Notes: a model not told the origin generated them from the letters alone. DNA of 64,000 nt from Lentinula raphanica (GCA_027919835.1 JANVFP010000019.1:310001-374000); one strand, 5' to 3'. Shown: positions 33,555-44,711, numbered from the stretch's first letter. Numbers and translations are program-made.

Positions 33555-35496
33555 ATGATTCCGAGTGAGTCTTGCTCTTCGCTCTTTACTGCGTGCTGAT
33601 TGAATTACCAGGTTATCTCCCATCGTCTTACTCTATTGCCCAAATTACCTGGCCTACAAAACAGATCTCAGCCTATCTCTGCGATAGATGTGGTCACTCG
33701 ATAAATTTGGATGCCCAATTGATCGATTTTCAGGAAATTCTAGCGCGTTCGCGCTCTGGATACAGTCCTACCGATTCAGAACGCGTATCTTACCTTGGAA
33801 CGCTTGAAGAAACGCGACGTGAGCTAGAACGTCGTGAAGAAGAACTGCATCGACTGCGAGAGGCGACGCGAAGGCTAGAAGAACAGCAGAAACTTCTACA
33901 GGCATACGAGGCGGCCATCAAACATATACTCTCCCCCATTCAGCGTCTTCCGCTCGACATACTTGGTGAAATTTTCCAACGCGTCTGTTGCGGGAATGAT
34001 GCCACAGATACTGCCAACAACTATAAATATCGCCCCTACTATAACGAAGATGAAGTCACCCAACGATTGCCAAGCTTCGACGTTAGCGGCGTTTGCTTCA
34101 AGTGGTATGAATTTGTCACCTCAATGCCGATGCTCTGGACCTCTCTCGGGATTGACTGCCTTGGTCTGGTTTCTGAATCTCTGGTTGAAACTTTCCTCGA
34201 ACGCTCTCGTTCGAACCTCGTTGATTTTAAGCTCACCCACATGCTGAACGACGAATTCTGTGACTATCCATCACCTTTGGTTGACCATTGCAATCGTTGG
34301 CGCCATGTATCCATCGTTGGAGTGTTGAACTTCATGTTCGATGCATTCTTGAATCCCCTCGTTCAGAACGGAGAAATCCCTACCAACCTTACATCTCTAT
34401 ACTTGAATACCAAAGGCTTCCGATACTTGAAGATTCCCTTCATCTTTCCTAACCTCCAGTCGTTGACTCTTCGTGGCTTCATTCTTGATTTTGAGAGCCC
34501 TCAATATACGATCACAACACTCTGGCTTGCAAAAGTGACTCCCAAGGATACATCTACGTTTCTCGTTCACTTCCCAAATATCAAGAGTCTCAAATTAGAA
34601 CGAATCGAGTGGAACGACACAGAAGATTATTCACCGACATTCCCCCGACTGTTTTCGACCAAACGGAAAAACTGACTTTGGTTTATCCCGTGGACAATGA
34701 CTTCCTCACTGCTACCAAATTTCCACGTCTTACTGATCTCTGTCTTTGCAACAGTCGCAGTCTCGAAGCCTCTGAATTCCAAACAGTGCTTTCATTCATC
34801 AGTCAGAGTTATTCTGCTCTGACCCATCTTGGTATCAACTACGTGGCATTCTCCTACGAGGAATTACTTCAAGTTTTCCGACTGGTACCCTCCCTAACCC
34901 ACTTGGATGCCGCGGAACCGTTGAATTTGGTTTGGCGCAGTCCAACAATGGCATGGATTCTCGAAATCCTCGCTGCTCCTCTACCCCTTGTTTCGCAGGA
35001 AGAGAAGGAGTTGTCGGAGATACCTGTGGATGGAGACATAGACTCGATTCCTAGTGATGATGATGGTCACGATACACATGAGGATTCAGGGTCGGAGCAG
35101 GAATATGAGTATTGCTCAGACGAGGATGATTATCCGCCACATACTCGTCAGGATCATGCCAACATCCAGAAGCCACTACTCCCCCGACTGGTTGAGCTCA
35201 ATCTGTCTCTTAAACCACGCCATAGAGCTTTGCTTCTGGACGTTGTACGTTCGAGGCGACCGACTCCCGAGACTGGCCTAGGAACTGTCACCGATTGCGC
35301 TTGTTTGCGAACTCTCCGTGTACGTTATGGTCAATCCCAGATTCGAAACCGGTCGATCCCGAAACAATTCAAGGTCCTCTCTAAAAGCTTGATGCCGTTC
35401 AAGGAGAAGGGGTTGGAACTTGACGTTGAGATTCCAGAGTTCGTGGAAACAGAACCTAGAGATCCCGAACGCTTGTTAGATTCGCTTTACATGTAA
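33555..35496 (+). pseudogene. F-box/LRR-like gene, array copy F9 (frameshift in C run)
   Basis: Exon 1 is 33555-33564; exon 2 starts at 33612. The first frame holds YLCDRCGHSINLDA, a helix (HRLREATRRLEEQQKLLQ), the F-box (SPIQRLPLDILGEIFQRV) and the first leucine-rich half, ending at 34675. The second half continues in another frame to 35496 (PPTVFDQTEKLTLVYPVDND ... FKEKGLELDVEIPEFVE). The switch is in a run of five C at about 34640-34645, where other copies read FAPIVFD. One base is missing, so this is either a fresh pseudogene or a homopolymer error. The C-terminus carries 14 extra residues (ETEPRDPERLLDSLYM). An acidic linker is present (HEDSGSEQEYEYCSDEDD). Confidence 0.75.
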
Positions 35497-35543
35497 GATA
35501 CTTCGTCTACTGCAGCAAAACAAAGGATTCAGAAGAGCAAAAA

Positions 35544-35629
35544 GGGCCTGACCGGGAATTGAACCCGGGACCTCGTCGAAAGTAAGGCAGAAACCCTAAC
35601 AACGAATCATACTCCTAGACCATCAGGCC
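35544..35629 (-). tRNA. tRNA-Pro (AGG anticodon) with ~14-nt intron
   Basis: Read on the minus strand: acceptor GGCCTGA pairs with TCAGGCC, with discriminator C. The D-region GGTCTAGGAGTATGA is typical of eukaryotic tRNA-Pro. The anticodon stem CGTTG pairs with CGACG (one G-T), with loop TTAGGG...T and anticodon AGG. A 14-nt insertion follows position 37, where tRNA introns lie. The T-arm is GGTCCCGGGTTCAATTCCCGG in substance (stem CCGGG, loop TTCAATT). All four stems pair, so it should be functional. It sits just downstream of F9 on the opposite strand. Degenerate 3' halves resembling it lie after most other F-box copies. Confidence 0.9.
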
Positions 35630-36580
35630 ATTACATAACAATCTCTGTGCACTACTAGATAGAGAATGTGCTGGACCATTAAGTCTTTTAATCACTTGCA
35701 GCGACAGTCTGTCTCTCCAAAAAGAAAATCATAAGGTGTGGACTAGGGGAAACACTCGGAAGGGTAGATATTAGATGTACTACATACATGCTAAGACAAC
35801 AGTTAGCATTACCTGCATTATAGTCAGTGTTCAACATCATCTCACAAACCAAATGTTGTAGCACGATCAGCTCCGAAACAACTTGAAAGGATGGAGAAGG
35901 GAAGGTATAGGCTCATCTGAGAGCACAAAGCAGCACACCTCGTAGTACCAGAACAACGATCTCAGAGTATGCGGACCAGACAGAAAGTTCATATATACAT
36001 AAGATATAAAGTTACTGCCCGACATTTTTCACTGGTAGTAGTACTGTACATAACACGAACATCGTCGATGAACATGCCCCGAACATGGATGGATAGACAC
36101 AAGTAAACACAAAATGACCTCACATATGTAGTGTATGTGTAACAAGAAAAGAGAAACAGAAACGGTATAGGTGCAGGTCGCTAGAAAAATAAGGGGGTCG
36201 ACGTTCGCAAGAAGAATAAGAAAAGATGCTAAGAGTTGAATTGTGCCCAGGAATCATCGTGTGCGAGAAAATGCGTGCCAGAATTCCCCAAGTTGTAGTA
36301 CAAGCATTGAACGAATCCACAGATCCCGAGATATCCAACGAAAACGAGCGATATCGCGGGAAAGAGTTGACTGTCAATATAGAAACAAGGAACAGGCGAG
36401 CAATTTGGGCAACGATGGTCGAAACACCGGTCCAATCAACTGACGTTTTGAAAAGGCACGGAACCCATGCTGAAAAGAAAATTCGTGGAACCCGAATGAT
36501 AAGAAGACATGATCTGCACGTTGAAGAAGAAAACAGGTGGGTCCCGAAGAATAAGTTATATGCTGTCACAATCGAGAAAT
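35630..36580. other. Intergenic between tRNA-Pro and membrane protein A
   Basis: No gene is supported. Open frames on both strands at about 36120-36615 have no recognisable protein and sit where the 3' UTR of the minus-strand gene at 36581-38111 is expected. Confidence 0.45.
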
Positions 36581-38111
36581 CTAAATGCCACCGTAGGCAT
36601 CACGCTCGTCAATGATGCTCGCTCTAGTAGCCTGTTGACCAGAGAGATGGGCACCGGCAACATGCTGCGTCTGCTGAGGCGAATATGCGGCGTAATTGCC
36701 GTACTGGTAATCGTATTGGCCGCCGACAGCGTGGGACTGGGGACCATAACCAGCAGCAGCAGCAGATTCTCCATCGTAGTTGTCCACGACGAACGGATTC
36801 GCGTTCTCAGTGGAGGCCTGACCAGTGCCGACAGGGGCTTGACCAAACGTATATTGTTGTCGGGGCTGAAGAGGAGCGCGCTGCATTGGCACAGCGGGAA
36901 CCGGAGGCGTATCGTCGTAGTATTGCTGAGCGACCTGATCGCGGTAGTATTCGTGCTCGGTGTCGAAGCTAGTCCCGTGGCCTTGGTTGACGTCCTGATG
37001 CTCCTGTTGGAAGCGATATGCACCTGCACCGGCCATGCCTGGCCCAGTGGTACTAGTGATAGAGCTAATGTAATTGTTTTCTCTATTCTGGACCATCTCA
37101 GAAGGACGAGGCATGAATCCCGGGTCGTCATCCAACACCATGGCTGAACGACGGAACTGAGCAGCCTCGAATCTGGCCGCACGCTTTCTCCTATTGTAGC
37201 GGCGCTATATATTACTGGCATCAGAAAAACACAAGGCTATTTTTGGCATTGAACATACCAAGAAGAACGCTACGAGGAATCCAATAATAGAAACAGCAGC
37301 AAGACCTCCCGCGATGCCTCCAACGACTGCACCAGTGTTTATAGCTCCTGAGACTTTGGCGGAAGAAGTAGAGCTAGCAGCAGAAGCAGAAGAGGAGGTG
37401 GAAACATGCGAAACTGAAGCAAATGAGCTCGCTTGAACTCCTGTCGCGAGGCCAGCGGTTGGCGTAACAGTCGAGAAATGAGTCTGGAGATCCTTCAGGT
37501 CATTATTATTCGCGTCAATCAGTCAAATCAGTACTTACACTGGTAGAGGTGGAGACAGAAGTTGAAGATTGGCTGGAAGAAGTAGCTGAAGAGCGAGAGG
37601 TCTGAGACGAAGTTGAAAGTGCCGTAGACGATGTGGGAGCCGAAGTTGTCGCGCTAGAAGTGCTTGCATTGGAGAGCGTAGCAGAGCTGGAGCTCGAAGA
37701 CGTAGAATCCTGAGCAACGACTGCTGATGTATCCGGAGAGCTGCTCTGAGAAGTAGCAGCTGCAGTCGTGGATTGAGAAGCGGACTGGGAATCTGCACCA
37801 GTAGAAGCTACAGTGTTGCTTTCCGCTAATCATGAACGGAAATCAGCTCATCTTGATGTTATCAATGAAGCAAGAAGAAGCATACCAGGCGCTGAAGGGG
37901 AAGTAGTAGCAGAAGACGATGCCTGGCTAGAACCATTGCCGTTTCCGTTCCCGGTTCCGTTCCCAGTCCCAGTACTGTTCCCAGTGCCATCGCCAGTGTT
38001 GCTCCCAGAGTCACCATTATCACCATTTCCATCCCCTTGAGCATTTGTAACAGCGCCAGCACGACGAAGATGAGCCGAACGACGGTCCGTAGAAGCGTTG
38101 TGAAGAGACAT
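36581..38111 (-). CDS. Single-pass membrane protein A, Ser/Thr-rich ectodomain (Mid2-like layout)
   Basis: Four exons (38111-37886, 37825-37539, 37483-37259, 37204-36581) give exactly 453 codons plus stop. Residues 1-75 hold a basic N-terminus with an RRSAHLRR motif and Gly/Asn repeats (GDGTGNSTGTGNGTGNGNGN), then ~140 Ser/Thr-rich residues, a membrane segment (VVGGIAGGLAAVSIIGFLVAFFL), a basic stop-transfer RRYNRRKR, and a ~200-residue cytosolic tail starting FEAAQFRRSAM and ending DERDAYGGI. No cleavable signal peptide is visible. The layout recalls fungal wall-sensor or Mid2/SKG6-type proteins, but I cannot assign a family. The gene at 40784-42308 is a paralog with the same exon plan, the same motifs and almost the same length. 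Confidence 0.8.
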
Positions 38112-39327
38112 GAGGTAAAGAGAATATCAGAAGAAAAGTTGCTTGTTTTGGGAATAACTTTGGTTGTGAAAGACCGTATAGAATCAAAAGAATGTGATGC
38201 CCTCTTGAGGACGAGTATTGCTCGAACGGCAGTTGAGCTGGATGGGCTCGATGCCTTTCACGGCTGCTGTGGGTGATGAGAGAAGAAGAAACAAAGTGAA
38301 ACGAATTACGCTCCTTGTAAAATCCATCAGAACCACGGTCCACGGTTACCAGATGCCGAAATTGTGCCTCAAAATAAATATCGCAGCTTGCCGACCGGCA
38401 GCCGTCCGAGTTAGAACTGAAAATTCAAAATCGAAGACCAACTCGACTCTTTTAACATCCTGCACAATCTGTATACCAGAGTACCACCATAACCTCTCTG
38501 AGGGGAACAAAGAAGCTCATGTATACTCATCACTGCTCTGGCTCCAGAGTAGGATGTCCTCCTGAACGCTACCAAGTTAAATTTAGGAAACGAACATCAG
38601 ATTTGACACCGCAGTGAGCACTTAGCAAGCTGAAAACGCTCGTAGGGTTCAGATATCGAGATGATATGGGTATTCAATAATCCCAGCCACCAAGGCTATC
38701 TGGCCCTATCTGGCCTCACCAGTGATAACTGTAACAGTTGACCACGTCGAGACTCGAGTTTTGGATTGGCAGTTCGTTGTAAGGCGTATCCGCCTCAAGC
38801 TCTCATGATCAGCCACTGATGCGATATTTTGCCACATCTTGCCTCGTTGGACTCAGCTAGTGTGACATGTGCCTTGATATGCGCCCTTTTACCTGAGGCG
38901 GATATACGCACACATGGATGCCATCCGAGCTCATCCGAGTCGTCGACTGAGAAAGATCGAGAATCGCCGCCGCCGCAACAGCGTATCAATCAAATCTATG
39001 CCCCGGCGACAAGAGTTATAGGTACAGCTTGACGTTGAACCTACATTTTCAAAATGGCATGGCCATCGAAGTACCTCGTCGTGGCAGAGCTCGCGAGATA
39101 TACAGTGTGCAGAGATTCACTGGCAGATAGAGCTTGACAGAAAATTATAATTTTTTGTTTCAACTACTCGTGAGCAATTTCGGAATGCAAAACTGACAAT
39201 GAAATTCTGAGAAATCCTCTCAGCGAGCGCCACTTCGGAAAATTCGAAGGGTCCTGTCTCTACTGAGGCTTGCTATAACCATATCCAATGAGACATTATA
39301 TTATGCGGAGAATTTATGAGTGGAGAC
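38112..39327. other. Intergenic upstream of membrane protein A
   Basis: This is 1.2 kb without a supported gene. It should hold the promoter of membrane protein A and the 3' UTR of the small secreted protein gene. A short imperfect repeat of a tatctggcc motif lies near 38700. Confidence 0.4.
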
Positions 39328-39756
39328 TTACGAATCAGCAGGGATACACGTTCCAGTACCAGAAAATACGGCCAAGGGTACTGTACTAGGACAAGCAGTC
39401 CCGGTAGTCCCAATCAACAATACACCGTCAATATTCTGTCGTTCGATTTTCGTGAGTTTATCAAAAAAGGAGTTTCAAGCAACATTCATCTTCGACTCAC
39501 GAAATAAGCACAGATCGGTATGTCGTTGTCTGAGTCTTCATACCTGTGAACGCATTTCAATCTGCGCTTCATCAAAGATACTAAGCAAGTTCAAGACTTA
39601 CGAGCACTGTACAACATTTTCTTCGTCCTCGATGGCCTGCACGTAGCTGGTTGTAATCCCATCGTGAACAATAGTCGCCGGACAGATGGCACACTCGAAC
39701 GCTCGTGCTGCAGAGACGGAGCAGAGCACGAAAGCAATCACTTGTGTGAGTTTCAT
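39328..39756 (-). CDS. Small secreted cysteine-containing protein (effector-like)
   Basis: Three exons (39756-39602, 39543-39501, 39435-39328) give 101 aa plus stop with exact phase. Residues 1-19 are a signal peptide (MKLTQVIAFVLCSVSAARA). The mature ~82-residue protein has six cysteines (FECAIC, VVQCSYED, PICAYF, TACPS, GTCIP), which fits three disulfides. No known domain is recognised. Small secreted cysteine proteins in basidiomycetes act in host contact, fruiting or wall biology; that is general knowledge and not shown here. A TATAAATA-like box lies about 80 nt upstream (near 39836-39843, minus strand). It sits between two paralogous membrane-protein genes. Confidence 0.75.
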
Positions 39757-40783
39757 AGTAGGTCTGGGTGAAGGGGGATCGTCTCAAAAGTAGCTAGGAC
39801 TATCAGTGAAGCGTTGTAGGCTTGCTTCAAGCCTTATTTATAGCACGAGCAGGAGTTGAGTCACCTTGTCATGATGGAAGATGGTACCATGTACCACGAC
39901 GATTTGCGGAGATTTTCCTACAGTTTGAATGGATTTTGAGGTTGACAAGATCGACAGGTGCTCAGCAAGCATCAAGGGCAGCTGGGTGAATACGAACAGG
40001 GGCAACGGATGTAGGTATCACTTGAGAACGTGTTCTGCTGACTCCCTGCTGACTCCTGGAACAATGCTGGACACAATTCTGGACCAGTAATGAACCAGCG
40101 ATAGTCACGGTGCTTCCAGACCACAGGAACATACTAAGCAATAAAATACATACTTGGAATATTCAACTCGATGAAGCCAGAGGCATCGGTCGTGCGTGTA
40201 GGTCGAGTCTAGGAAGAATATCTTGACAGAGTACATAGTCGTAACTGATTCAGGTCGGAAAGGTACATTCAACGTCATGAGGCATTGGAACTTAGAAGGA
40301 GCGGAAATTTCGCTTTGTCCGGGATATGTATCGATGGCATACCTCTTCAGCCTGGTTCAGCCGGAAAGGTTTGGATTTTGGAAAAGCATTGTCATTCGTT
40401 CGGAGCTCTCTGTGCTTGATATAAGGTCTGGATTGGGGACTCTTGAAGGTGTCAGTGTTCTTTGCTGATCCCCACCAACGATAGCACGTACGGATCAGGC
40501 TTCAAGCTGGACTTTCAAGGAGGATTTGCGAAACGAACTCAGCTGAACTTCGCAGTCAAAGTTGAAAGGCCCAAGGGTGCGAAAGTTATGCCGAATTCCA
40601 CGTGGCTCGAGATGCCGCGTGTTTCGTAACCTTGTGTTGGTCTCTCTCATCGGACTCTCATTTCCTTTGAGCTCACTGGCAACAAATTTAAAGCCTCTGC
40701 CTCTACGGACATCTGAGGCATTTTTCACCTTCTTTTGACTCTTACATTCCTTCAAATACACTCTTTAACTTCGTAAAACCGGC
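39757..40783. other. Intergenic between small secreted protein and membrane protein B
   Basis: A divergent promoter region of 1 kb. An open frame at 40223-40468 (plus) has no recognisable product and no splice extension. Nothing else is supported. Confidence 0.4.
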
Positions 40784-42308
40784 ATGAATCATCAACTGGA
40801 GCACAAAGCGCGTTCTGCAGAACTGCATCGCAGGATAACTCATCTCAATCGCGCTGATGTTTTGGACCCGTTTGATAACACAGCGACTGAGGCGAAATCG
40901 ACCAGTGGTACGCTCTCATCTCATCTCATCAGTAGTTTCACCGAGATTAATCTCTCTACCAGTTTCCTCCGCTGCAGCGACCTCAGCAGCAGATACTCAC
41001 ACGACTTCCAAGACATCCTCTGTTGCTGCTACTAGTCAAACAGCGACTTCGGCATCAAGTGCGACTTCGGCGACTACTTCGAGCACCTCGTCGTCGAGTA
41101 GCACCACAAGTAGTAGCGCGACGAGTTCTTCAAGCTCCTCCTCTTCCTCTGCCACCAGTAGCAGCAAGGCTACATCCACCAGCTCTTCTACGACCAGCGC
41201 GTCTACCCAAACTGCTGCTACGTCGGCCACTGTATGTATTGTGTACCCGAGTCGAGAGTATTGTATAACTGCTCATATCGTGCCTAGAATGTTCCCGTTG
41301 CCAGTCGAACCGTCGCGACATATGTTACATATACCCCTTCCTCGTCGGGCACTGGAACTGCCGCTATCTCCTCCAGCTCCACAACCACTACTTCTGGTGG
41401 TGTCAGTGCAGGCTCCATCGTTGGCGGAATCTTCGGTACTATCGGAGGCATTCTCGTAATTGCAGTCATTGTGGCATTTGTTGTTGTAAGTTCTACACAT
41501 ATCTCTAATACTGAAACGTTGAATTTACGGGATGGTCATACAGCGCCGTATCCGTAATCGCCGTAGGGATGACGAACATTTCGATGCTGCCCAATTTCGT
41601 CATTCGGCCGTCCTCATTGACGATGAATTTGGCAACGACAACTTTTCTGCTCGCCCGCCCACGATGATTGCCCGCCACATGGCGAATGCTCCTGCTGCTC
41701 CTCCTGTTACATACGGGAACTACCCTGGCGCTGATCCGTACTCTCCTGGTGACCCTTTCACTCCCACCGACCAATACCACCCTGGTGGCCCCTATGGCCA
41801 TTACAACGCATACCCTACATATACCCAAGACCCTGTATACACTCTCAACCCCGGAGATACGTTTGCCCGCAACAACCCAATTTCTCCCAGCGCAAGCGGC
41901 GGTTTCGCCGGTGAGATGGATCCTTCCACGGCCCACAACACGTATCTCAACAGGCAACCTACTCTTCGAGGACAAGATACTCAACATGTAGATGCGCACA
42001 CGCAGCAGTATCTCGATATGAACCGAGTAGCCAGCCCCCCTAGCATGCCTGCTTCTGCTGATTACAATCATGGGATGCCTTCGCCCTCGTCTGCCACACC
42101 TTTGTATAACCCGCATTCTTCTGTCGATTACAATGCTCCGTTGCCTTCGCCTCCGTTGCAAAACCCGCACGCTCCTATCAAATATCCTGAGGTTGGTGCT
42201 GCTGCTCCTTCAGCTCCGGCTGTCGCCGCCCCTGCAGCGCACCAGGGAGACATGCAGAAGAGGCCAGACACTGTTTATGATCCAGAAGATGCTTATGGAG
42301 GAATGTAA
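40784..42308 (+). CDS. Single-pass membrane protein B, paralog of A
   Basis: Four exons (40784-40907, 40963-41231, 41288-41485, 41544-42308) give exactly 451 codons plus stop. The order mirrors protein A: a basic N-terminus with ARSAELHRR, a Ser/Thr-rich stretch of ~110 residues, a membrane segment (SIVGGIFGTIGGILVIAVIVAFVV), basic RRIRNRRR, then FDAAQFRHSAVLIDDE and a long Pro/Tyr/Gly-rich cytosolic tail ending PEDAYGGM. Intron positions relative to the membrane segment and the stop-transfer sequence are the same as in A. The conserved tail end (DAYGG-I/M) suggests a docking site. Role unknown; a wall-stress-sensor-type protein is a reasonable guess. Confidence 0.82.
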
Positions 42309-43633
42309 ACTCCTCCGGGCTTCATATACCATTTTATCCCAATCTACAAAGCAGTGTGCAGCGGGCAGGCCCTACATCTTGTTTTCTTCCCTATCGATCA
42401 GTCTACAGCAGGAGCTGCCGGTTCATTGTATGTATTCCAGATACGCCATGTGGTTTGCGTCCTTCAAACATTCGAAATTGCTACTCCTCTATTCGTTTCT
42501 GTCCTAACCTTTCACAATTCTATCTACTCACAAATCTCAAAATAGTTGTATATATGTGACCAAGCTCAAGTCGAAATCTTTTTACAATATCCAGGATGGT
42601 GTACGACCCCTCTTGAAGATATGTCAGATTTATTTATCCCGATCTTCTTGCAAGTCACTGTTCTTCTTGGTGTTTTCGATTGAGGGGCCATGTACTTATT
42701 TATCCTTCAATGTGCTGTTCATGTGCTCTGTCAATCATTCGATACTACGAGATATTCCTCTTATCGAGTCTTGGATATTTGAATCACCGCTCGTATTCGG
42801 GTTATACCAAATTATACCCATTTCGTATGTTTCTTTGTCTGAATTCGATCCGATGAATCATTCTTTCCGTATCAGCAGGAGAACTATCAGCTTACGACCA
42901 TGCCCAATTATCAGCCTGCGTGCTTGAGGCAGCATCGATCTGGAGCAGTTGAGCAACAGATCATTGCCCCCCATGGTGCCGGATTGTTAGAGGAAGACTG
43001 CTCAGTGCTGATGGAGTCGATATCGGAGGCTGATCCGAGTTGATGACCATAACTCGTCGACTACAAGTACTCGATACTCGTTTCATAGTCTAACTCTAGT
43101 TTGGCTAACGAGTCGACACTCTACGATCAGGTGCAAGAAGAGTGCAAAGATCGCCAAATCCTGCCAAATTAACCACAGTGATAGTCGGGAGGACAGCATC
43201 GGGATCATCTTGTCACCTTCTCGGAGGTGGAGTTGAGCTGGTCCCGATGTCAATGCGACTCAAAAACTACGCTTGAAAGGGAATTCTTCAAGAAATTCGT
43301 ACTCCGGGAAAGACAGTGACACAACAAGCAACATGCTACTACGCCGGCATTTCATTTACATCTTTCACACCTGTGTGAACAAAAGATGCATAAGATTCAC
43401 AGCAATAATAGGACACAGGAGTCGATCTCGGAACCAGTGACCTATAGGAACGAATCATTGAATGTACACTGACCTCTTGCCAGAGCAGATGCCAGAGAAA
43501 AAATCGACACGTCCAACTTGAAAGATCCATCAAGGAACCCGAACGAGTCGACTCCCCTTGGTCTCTAGAGATAAAAGGACGAAAGTGGGGGCATTCCTAG
43601 GCATTCTTTAACCACCAACTTACAACCCCTCTC
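42309..43633. other. Intergenic between membrane protein B and terpene synthase 1
   Basis: About 1.3 kb with no supported gene: the 3' UTR of B on the left and the promoter of terpene synthase 1 on the right. An ATAAAAGG element lies at 43571-43578, 56 nt before the terpene synthase start codon, in a plausible TATA position. Confidence 0.45.
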
Positions 43634-44711
43634 ATGGCACCTTTTACATCTCACCCAGTCGACAGTGCTTGCGCCCCTGCATTTTTCAGTTTATTTCCGG
43701 TCATAAGCTGTGAACCAGATGCCTTACCGACCATTCAACGAGCGCTGAACGATACGATCTACAGCTGTACCACTCCGGGCTCAAAAGAGCGGAGAAAGGC
43801 TTTGTATCGCCACACCAATCCAGCGGGAAACCTCTTCAGTTTGGCCTTTGCACTCAGCGAGACTGATCGTCTTCGTTATGTGGCGCAGTTCATCGAATTT
43901 CTGTGTATCCTCGATGGTCAGTGTCATAAGAGAAGAGAGCGGTGCGATTGTTGCTAACCATATCATAGACTCGACGGAAAACATGCCCTTTGAAGAGGCT
44001 TGTACGGCGCATTCCATCATACGACAAGCACTGACAGAGAAATGCGTTGATGAAAATAATGGCGGAAAGGCTGTCGGCATGATGAAGAATTTCCTGAACA
44101 ACCTCTGTGAAGAGCTTTCCGGACTCGATGATCCAAGCACTCCGCTGTTGCTGAAAACACTCGATCGGAGTCTCCGCGACCGAGACAGCGACGATTCAGA
44201 GTTCGTAACTCTTGCAGAATACATTCCTTATCGCAGGACCAATTTTGATCATGAGTACGTCCTCTTTTTTGTATTCAGGTAATTCGAGCTCAGACATTCC
44301 GACTTCAGTTTCGTCTGTCAACTGCTACGCTGGGGGATGAACGTCAAACCAGAAGTCCAAGAATCCCCCTTGTTAAGGACGTACGAGTTAATCAATGGCA
44401 CGATCGTTGGTCTCACGAATGACTACTTCTCTTGGGAGATGGAGCGTCAACAACCAACAGACCGAATTAGAAACGCTGTTCCTGTTCTAATGACAGAACA
44501 TGGTATTTCCGAGATACCAGCGAAAGCGATGCTGAAGGAGGTGATCATCGAGGAGGAGAGGAAGGCGGAAGCATTGAAGACGAAAATCATGGCAGAACTG
44601 GAAGGAGATGAACAGGTGAAGCGATTTTTGACTGGGATGGACCTCTTTGCGGCGGGATACAGCTTCTGGTGTGCAACTTGCCCAAGATATCATCGTCCAC
44701 AGAAGGAGTGA
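43634..44711 (+). CDS. Class I terpene synthase 1 (fusicoccadiene-synthase-type cyclase fold)
   Basis: Exons 43634-43916, 43969-44254 and 44309-44711 give 323 aa. The first intron splits the Asp-rich metal motif, which reads LDDSTEN after splicing (DDxxE type). The second metal motif, NSE, is complete: LTNDYFSWEMER (N-D-x-x-S-x-x-x-E). The C-terminus has the WCATCPRYH segment with the Arg-Tyr pair that contacts diphosphate. The enzyme should ionise a prenyl diphosphate (FPP or GGPP) with three Mg2+ and cyclise it. The NDYFSW form and the small size resemble the N-terminal cyclase domain of fungal chimeric di/sesterterpene synthases, but no prenyltransferase domain follows. Product unknown. 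It has a tandem paralog at 45326. Confidence 0.85.

Noticed and set aside
36226..36615. 129-aa plus-strand open frame
   Set aside because: It lies in and against the 3' end of the minus-strand membrane-protein gene and has no recognisable product.
40223..40468. 81-aa plus-strand open frame between the small secreted protein and membrane protein B
   Set aside because: No family resemblance and no splice continuation; it lies in a divergent promoter region.
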